From: Limisphaerales bacterium
Lineage (GTDB): Bacteria; Verrucomicrobiota; Verrucomicrobiae; Limisphaerales; UBA11358
DNA: 8,604 nt
Direction of reading: 5' to 3'
Assembly: GCA_003152145.1 (NCBI GenBank)
Contig: PLZL01000094.1
Location: 1 to 8,604, forward strand
Shown here: piece after piece, positions 5,401 to 8,604 of the stretch
Position numbering within the stretch: position 1 is the stretch's first letter
How the letters are laid out: each line of letters opens with the position of its first letter
Program-made: the position numbers and the translations under genes
The notes under the pieces: model-generated
Told to the model about the DNA's origin: nothing
The model's input: only the letters and a program-made list of their open reading frames with translations
The model's database searches: none

Positions 5401-7321
5401 CAACACGTTCACCGGAAAAACCATGATTGCGGGCGGAATGCTGGTGGTCAGCGAACTCGACGCGATTGGTTTTCCCAGTCCGCTCGGCAACCCGCCCGGC
5501 GGCCCGACGAATCTGGTTTTGTCCGGCAACGGCTCCTTACGCGTCACCGGCGAATCCTACACCGAACGCGGCATGACTTTGAACGCCGGCACCAACACCA
5601 TTGATGTTTCCAACGGCAGCAGTCAGGTCACGATTGCCGGCCAGATTGTCGGCGCCGGCATGTTGGTGAAAACGGGCGCCGGCACGCTGGCCTTGACCGT
5701 GGCCAACACCTACAGCGGCAATACCGTCATCAACGGCGACAGCATTTCACTCGGCAGCGTTGCGGGCAACCAGACCGGCGTCGGCACCGGCTCGGTCACG
5801 TTCAACAACGGCACGTTGAGCATGATCAACCTCCAGGCCAGCGAAATCGCCGCCTGGAATTTGATTGTCCTCACGGATGGCGTTGGCCGGCTTGATTGCG
5901 ATGGCCGATGCACGCTCTCCGGTTCGCTCACCGGCGGCGGCACGTTCACGGTGATGACGCCGTATGTGCGCACAGATTTCAGCGGCAATTGGTCCGCATT
6001 CACCGGCCAGATCAACGTCATCAACGACGGCGACGGCGGCAATTTCCGCTGCAACAATTCCGCCGGTTATCCGAACGCAAAAATGAACCTTGCCGCGCTC
6101 GTGAGTTTGCAGAACCGGGTCGGCTGCACGCCGACGATTTCCATCGGCGAACTTTCCGGCGCGATCGGTTGCAGCGCTTCCGCGCCCGGCGGCAACGACG
6201 GGTCTGCGGTGAACTGGAGCGTCGGCGGCCTGAACACAAGTGCGACGTTTGCGGGCAATACTTACAATGGCATCGGATTTATCAAGGTCGGCACGGGCAC
6301 CTGGACATGGACCGGCACGAACATAACGCACACCGGCACGACGACCATCAGCGGCGGCACGCTGCAGATCGGCAGTGGCGGCACCACCGGCACGCTCGGC
6401 ACGGGCAACGTCACGGACAATGCCACGCTGGCCTTCAACCGCTCCGACTTCATCACCGACGCCAATTTCGGCATCATCAGCGGCCCGGGAAATCTGGCGA
6501 AGCGCGGCGCGGGCCGGCTGACGTTGAGCAAGACACACAGTTACACCGGTGCGACGATGATTGAGGCAGGAACACTGGCATTGACCAATTCCGGCGCAAT
6601 CGCAGCCTCGTCGAACATCATCATATCTGCCGACGCGCTGCTCGACGTGAGCGGAACGGTCAACGGCATGATGATACTGGCCGGCGGCAAAATGATTTCC
6701 GGCAACGGTTCTGTGAAAGGAAACTTCTTCGTCGGCGCGGCCTCGAAACTTTCGCCCGGCACGAACGGCATTGGCACCCTGACGTTCAGCAATTCGCTGA
6801 CGATGTTTTCCGGATTCGACGCACTCCCATGCACTAACATTTTTGAAATCAGCAAATCGCCGCCAACCAATGACGTCGTTAAAGTTTTCGGTGCGCTGAC
6901 CAATGGCGGCATGCTCATCGTCACCAACATCGGCGTGACGGCGTTGACCAACGGCGACAGTTTCAAACTGTTCAATGCCGCGAGTTACAGCGGCGCGTTT
7001 GCGAAATTGATTTTGCCATCACTGCCCGCCGGACTCGGCTGGAACACCAATTCCATCAACACCAGCGGCACGCTCTCTGTCATCATCGCCACCAGGCCGG
7101 TCATCGGCACGATTTCCGTTTCGGGCAGTGGCCTCGGTTTGAGTGGCGCGGGCGGCGTCGCCAACGCGAATTTTTATCTGCTTGGCACGACGAACATTGC
7201 CACGCCGGTTTCCAACTGGGCACGACTATTGACGAACCAGTTCGACAACAACGGCAATTTCAACTTCACCAACGCTGCCGGCACCAACGCGCAAAATTTT
7301 TACCTGCTGCAATTGCAGTAA
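2447..7321 (+). CDS. Secreted rhamnogalacturonan lyase (polysaccharide lyase family 11) fused to autotransporter-associated beta-strand repeats
   Basis: The product has 1624 residues. Residues 1-28 form a signal peptide (Arg-Arg at 10-11, hydrophobic core LTAVVILF, cleavage after VFA-28). About 30-605 form a family 11 rhamnogalacturonan lyase, starting with the conserved GRGVV...VGWRLL...FNLYRS beta-sandwich part. The beta-propeller part follows, with acidic calcium-binding-type loops: GDLAGDGEYD (155-164), DLDGDGRAE (224-232), DVNHDGIDE (352-360) and GDILGDWREELV (539-550). The family cleaves the rhamnogalacturonan-I backbone of pectin by beta-elimination and is calcium dependent. Two W...ANW-type module starts (about 617 and 891) introduce long beta-helix-like regions with five autotransporter-associated repeats (about 707, 976, 1077, 1282, 1354). 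A 75-residue C-terminal module begins at 1550. Plain family 11 enzymes are roughly 600 residues, so about 1000 residues are appended. No outer-membrane barrel is present. The start is set by AGGA at 2434 and the signal peptide. Catalytic residues were not assigned. Confidence 0.9.
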   Translation: MESFFSVATRRHLTAVVILFSTITPVFAQRQMEKLGRGVVVLHSATSQAYVGWRLLATDPTDVGFNLYRSTSGGAGVKLNTSVITNTTDFLDTTANCTVSNSWYVVPVIGGVEQTPGAAFGLAANSPVRQYLSWPLRPVTNGAAPPYDVKFCWVGDLAGDGEYDYVVDRLSTTVATNQYLQAYLRDGTFLWQMDMGYNSTNQYNIEPGASAISTGDKDNVTVYDLDGDGRAEVCVRTARGVILPDGSVVSGSDDTTQYISILDGLTGKELARTTLTNMWPGDGPLNCRFGIMYCDGVHPSLVVEGENRNSSSVFQRESITFDYRNGKLTQRWFFTPPANSNLAWSHQIRISDVNHDGIDELLEIGSARSGETGQTVYDTELQHGDRFHVMDIDPDHPGLETFAIQQDNPTLLATALFESGTGKMLKKWYSSGVVDVGRGIALDMDPTHRGCEFYSTQPGIFDCKGSQIFANSIWPPEGLWWDADLSREFIDGAGSGALNPVVNKFDPNSGTVGRIYSIYSDGGSYVVHQAYGGRPAFWGDILGDWREELVLVASDYSELRVYVSKLTATNRIYCLMQNPQYRDQATCKGYYQASYVDYYLGNGMPVPAPPPISNAKLVWHGDGTNVWDAATTANWFTNWFYAGNANTNPAPFNPGDTVLFDLTGSNNAAITLTGSLTPGDVRVHSPKDYTFDGGGALDGAMGLTKAGAGKLTLNGTNTYTGTTLIAEGPFVVNGSLPNSLVTVRGGVWLDGRLGGNGIVGSAVSINEGAGVSPGQGTNSPGTLTIASNLTLSGRTLNDFDLSDDPTGTTKTNDLLVVTGNLTLQGTNTLAIHQLNATLPPGTVYPLINYSGALSGSLNNFIVSGLTGIPYALTNPPGQIALVVKSYRSPATVTWAGGQGGNAWDLLVTSNWFNGATKDQFAPNDTVRFDNTGAANPIVNLVGDLNAASLVVDTTSDYTFNGGGDIFGPCSLTKTNSGTLTINTINNTFTGKTMIAGGMLVVSELDAIGFPSPLGNPPGGPTNLVLSGNGSLRVTGESYTERGMTLNAGTNTIDVSNGSSQVTIAGQIVGAGMLVKTGAGTLALTVANTYSGNTVINGDSISLGSVAGNQTGVGTGSVTFNNGTLSMINLQASEIAAWNLIVLTDGVGRLDCDGRCTLSGSLTGGGTFTVMTPYVRTDFSGNWSAFTGQINVINDGDGGNFRCNNSAGYPNAKMNLAALVSLQNRVGCTPTISIGELSGAIGCSASAPGGNDGSAVNWSVGGLNTSATFAGNTYNGIGFIKVGTGTWTWTGTNITHTGTTTISGGTLQIGSGGTTGTLGTGNVTDNATLAFNRSDFITDANFGIISGPGNLAKRGAGRLTLSKTHSYTGATMIEAGTLALTNSGAIAASSNIIISADALLDVSGTVNGMMILAGGKMISGNGSVKGNFFVGAASKLSPGTNGIGTLTFSNSLTMFSGFDALPCTNIFEISKSPPTNDVVKVFGALTNGGMLIVTNIGVTALTNGDSFKLFNAASYSGAFAKLILPSLPAGLGWNTNSINTSGTLSVIIATRPVIGTISVSGSGLGLSGAGGVANANFYLLGTTNIATPVSNWARLLTNQFDNNGNFNFTNAAGTNAQNFYLLQLQ
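4565..4651 (+). other. Autotransporter-associated beta-strand repeat 1 (within the lyase)
   Basis: Residues 707-735 of the lyase read GAGKLTLNGTNTYTGTT followed by a hydrophobic strand. This fits the consensus G(A/T)G-L-L-G-N-YTG-T-I-G-L of the repeat (TIGR02601 type) found in autotransporter passengers and many Verrucomicrobiota exported proteins. Confidence 0.8.
5372..5458 (+). other. Autotransporter-associated beta-strand repeat 2 (within the lyase)
   Basis: Residues 976-1004 read SGTLTINTINNTFTGKTMIA and continue to a GGMLVV strand. The repeat is preceded by a second WAGGQGGNAWD...SNW module start (about residue 891), so modules 1 and 2 look like an ancient internal duplication. Confidence 0.75.
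5675..5755 (+). other. Autotransporter-associated beta-strand repeat 3 (within the lyase)
   Basis: Residues 1077-1103 read GAGTLALTVANTYSGNTVIN, a close fit to the repeat consensus, followed by a divergent strand. Confidence 0.78.
6290..6379 (+). other. Autotransporter-associated beta-strand repeat 4 (within the lyase)
   Basis: Residues 1282-1311 read GTGTWTWTGTNITHTGTTTI then SGGTLQIG. The leucines of the consensus are replaced by tryptophans in this copy. Confidence 0.75.
6506..6595 (+). other. Autotransporter-associated beta-strand repeat 5 (within the lyase)
   Basis: Residues 1354-1383 read GAGRLTLSKTHSYTGATMIE then AGTLAL, a full match to the repeat pattern. This is the last copy before the C-terminal module. 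Confidence 0.8.
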
Positions 7322-7323
7322 AG

Positions 7324-7343
7324 GGGTTTCTGTCTGAAAACCC
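7324..7343 (+). terminator. Weak terminator-like hairpin after the lyase gene
   Basis: GGGTTT (7324-7329) pairs with AAACCC (7338-7343) around an 8-base loop, starting two bases after the stop codon. The following bases are only mildly T-rich (ACTTTCCGCTTTT), so this is a weak candidate. Confidence 0.35.
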
Positions 7344-7365
7344 ACTTTCCGCTTTTCAACTCTAA

Positions 7366-7413
7366 CCACGGATGGACACAGATTTCAGCATTTCAGGATT
7401 TCAGCGTTTCAGC
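7366..7413. repeat. Extragenic repeat-like stretch ending in four tandem 8-mers
   Basis: The sequence contains CCACGGATGGACACAGAT, a type of 'CACGGATGGACAC' extragenic motif I associate with intergenic regions of this phylum and its relatives. It is followed by four 8-bp units at 7382-7413: ATTTCAGC, ATTTCAGG, ATTTCAGC, GTTTCAGC, then TTTTTT. The periodicity is direct observation; the link to a dispersed repeat is recall. Confidence 0.5.
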
Positions 7414-7461
7414 TTTTTTCTAAATCTTGCCTCCGCCCCATTTCCGGCGCACACTCGCTTC

Positions 7462-7615
7462 ATGGCGAAAAAAATCAGATGCCATACCAAACGCTGCGAC
7501 AGCCCGCTGCGTGAGAGTGAAACTCTTTTACGCAGCCTTTACCTGCCGCCGCTGCGGCTTCGGCATGCAGGCGCCCTCACCCCCCGCCGAAATCAAAATC
7601 GTGGAGGACAAATGA
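7462..7615 (+). pseudogene. Possible frameshifted small CxxC (zinc-ribbon-like) protein
   Basis: ATG 7462 begins MAKK, then meets a run of seven A (7468-7474). If one A is omitted, the frame continues for 50 residues to TGA 7613-7615: SDAIPNAATARCVRVKLFYA, then AFTCRRCGFGMQAPSPPAEI, then KIVEDK. The second part carries CRRCG, typical of a small metal-binding knuckle. As it stands, the ATG frame gives an Arg-rich, unconvincing product that runs on to 7677, while the CxxC frame lacks an ATG (only TTG 7427). A real indel, a sequencing error in the homopolymer, or programmed slippage are all possible. No Shine-Dalgarno precedes 7462. I do not recognise a family. Confidence 0.35.
7603..7607 (+). 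promoter_or_regulatory. GGAGG ribosome-binding site before a triple-ATG
   Basis: GGAGG is followed by three in-frame ATG codons at 7612, 7615 and 7618, at spacings of 4, 7 and 10 bases. It is the strongest Shine-Dalgarno in this part of the window. It could serve the 21-codon frame ending at 7677, but it also encodes part of the CxxC frame, so coincidence is possible. Confidence 0.4.
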
Positions 7616-7677
7616 TGATGCAGATGGATAGACCCTTCTTCTGCCTCTTAACACCTTGTTTCCCATGGCAGAAATAA
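7612..7677 (+). CDS. Possible short leader peptide overlapping the DUF4062-TPR gene
   Basis: The frame encodes MMMQMDRPFFCLLTPCFPWQK, 21 residues with three possible start codons. The GGAGG at 7603-7607 is well placed for the second and third ATG. Its stop (7675-7677) lies 13 bases into the DUF4062-TPR gene, whose own ATG (7665) has no visible ribosome-binding site. Its first ATG also overlaps the stop of the CxxC frame (ATGA at 7612-7615). The geometry suits translational coupling, but such a short frame can occur by chance and no homologue is known to me. Confidence 0.3.
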   Translation: MMMQMDRPFFCLLTPCFPWQK

Positions 7678-8522
7678 GAATCGCGATGATCCATAGCACT
7701 GTCCGTGATCTTCCTGAACAGAGAGAAAAGGTCAGGGATGCTTGTTTACGCCAAGGGGTCATGCCGAGCATGATGGAGTATTGGCCCGCAATTGATGCTG
7801 ACGGAGTTACCGCCTCTCTAAAGAAAGTTGATGACGCAGAAATTTATATCGGGGTGTTTGCGCATCGCTACGGCTATGTTCCCAAAGGACACGAAGCTTC
7901 AGTCACAGAAATGGAATATGACCGTGCTGTGAAACGAGGCATCCCGCGACTTATTTTCCTGATCGACAAAGAGCATCCTTTGAAAATTGCCCAGGTCGAA
8001 ATCGAAGCTGCTGACAAACTGCAAAAGCTAAAGGAGCGCCTTAAACAGGAGAGGACAGTTGCATTCTTCAAATCTCCTGATGATTGCGGCGTCGGAAATG
8101 TTTATGCAGCTCTTGGTAACCATTCTCGTGCGCTTCAATGTGAAGAAAAAGCCTTGACGATCTCAAACGAACTATTCGGTATCCGCAGTCCGATCAAGGC
8201 CGCAGTGCTCAAAAGCATCGCGTTTGCATATTACGGACTGAGGGATCTAAAGAGAGCCTTGGAGTTTGCGCTTGAGGCATTGGCAATGCGGAAAGCACTT
8301 TCCGGAGATCAGCACCCGGAAACTTTAGCCGCCATGGTCGAGGTCGTAGGCATTTATTGCGATTCGGGTCATGTTCACGCAGGCTTCCAATTGCTAGACG
8401 AATATCTAAAAAAAAGTTCCAAGAGTCACTCGCATCATGAGTGGTTGAAAAATCAAAATCGGGACTTTCACGCGCGCTACTTTCTCCCCGGATTTCGCCA
8501 GATCCCAAGAAAGAAAAGATGA
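7665..8522 (+). CDS. DUF4062-TPR protein, internally deleted derivative of a STAND-type sensor
   Basis: The product has 285 residues. Residues 1-140 form a DUF4062 domain: HSTVRDLPEQREKVRDAC (10-27), MMEYWPA (36-42), AEIYIGVFAHRYGY (58-71), TEMEYDRAVKRGIPRLIFLI (81-100) and a closing VAFFKSPDD. In relatives I recall, this last motif continues as a helix (FFKSPEDL...V...L) and leads into an NTPase core. Here it passes at residue 141 (base 8085) into VGNVYAALGNHSRALQCEEK, a kinesin-light-chain-type TPR, repeated with a 42-residue period (about 144, 186, 228). DUF4062 is usually the N-terminal part of large STAND NTPases, some of them defence or signalling sensors; it is also found in eukaryotic NWD1 and TEP1. 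Without the NTPase the protein cannot be a self-sufficient switch, so it is probably a remnant, or a decoy or adaptor. ATG 7665 is preferred over TTG 7656. Confidence 0.82.
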   Translation: MAEIRIAMIHSTVRDLPEQREKVRDACLRQGVMPSMMEYWPAIDADGVTASLKKVDDAEIYIGVFAHRYGYVPKGHEASVTEMEYDRAVKRGIPRLIFLIDKEHPLKIAQVEIEAADKLQKLKERLKQERTVAFFKSPDDCGVGNVYAALGNHSRALQCEEKALTISNELFGIRSPIKAAVLKSIAFAYYGLRDLKRALEFALEALAMRKALSGDQHPETLAAMVEVVGIYCDSGHVHAGFQLLDEYLKKSSKSHSHHEWLKNQNRDFHARYFLPGFRQIPRKKR

Positions 8523-8544
8523 TTTGTAGTTGTTTTCAAATCAT
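8519..8544. terminator. Stem-loop at the end of the DUF4062-TPR gene
   Basis: ATGATTTG (8519-8526) pairs perfectly with CAAATCAT (8537-8544) around a 10-base loop, overlapping the stop codon. There is no T tract on the plus side. Read on the minus strand the hairpin is followed by CTTTTCTTTCTT, so it may better serve a converging gene to the right of the window. Confidence 0.4.
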
Positions 8545-8604
8545 ACTCAAAATTAACTGCATGACAAAATGGTGACCTGACTCTCATGCTCAATCTGCTT
8601 AAAT

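Noticed and set aside
2843..6975. Long minus-strand and alternative-frame open readings inside the lyase gene (for example 3527-4306, 5747-6538, 6541-6975)
   Set aside because: They are composition shadows of a GC-rich, repeat-rich gene: low-complexity Ala/Arg/Pro content, no domain features, and complete overlap with a well-supported product.

Overview
The window looks like a chromosomal segment from a Verrucomicrobiota bacterium, most likely a soil or sediment member of the Limisphaerales/Pedosphaerales type. This is inferred from protein style, not from a marker gene. The signs are a prepilin-like protein of the 'H-X9-DG' class, a very large secreted polysaccharide lyase carrying autotransporter-associated beta-strand repeats without a barrel, a C-terminal module of a kind I associate with exported proteins of that phylum, and a DUF4062/TPR protein. 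No rRNA, tRNA or CRISPR array was seen.

Layout. (1) Positions 1-516 hold the 3' end of a prepilin-like gene, followed by a probable intrinsic terminator at 595-617 and about 290 bases with no convincing gene. (2) Positions 906-2390 form the most striking structure. A 1465-bp segment (916-2380) is bounded by 37-bp imperfect inverted repeats (32/37 matches) and flanked by an exact 10-bp direct repeat, ATTAGAATAT. This is the signature of a transposed element with its target-site duplication. It has no recognisable transposase. Its only substantial gene encodes a two-transmembrane, coiled-coil protein with a soluble C-terminal domain, so it reads as a non-autonomous element carrying a passenger gene. 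(3) Positions 2447-7321 encode one 1624-residue exported protein: signal peptide, family 11 rhamnogalacturonan lyase, at least five autotransporter-associated beta-strand repeats, and a 75-residue C-terminal module. The element sits immediately upstream of it, with its right edge 66 bases from the start codon.

(4) Positions 7322-7664 are intergenic. They hold a weak hairpin, a repeat-like stretch with four tandem 8-mers, and a short CxxC reading frame that becomes a sensible 50-residue protein if one A is removed from an A7 run. A 21-codon frame with a GGAGG ribosome-binding site overlaps the start of the next gene. (5) Positions 7665-8522 encode a 285-residue protein in which a DUF4062 domain runs directly into kinesin-light-chain-type TPRs. 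The NTPase core usually found between these parts is missing, which suggests a deletion derivative of a STAND-type sensor.

Functionally, the lyase would attack the rhamnogalacturonan-I backbone of pectin outside the cytoplasm. The other genes are not evidently part of that pathway. The passenger-carrying element and the collapsed DUF4062-TPR protein mark the surroundings as an accessory, rearranged region.
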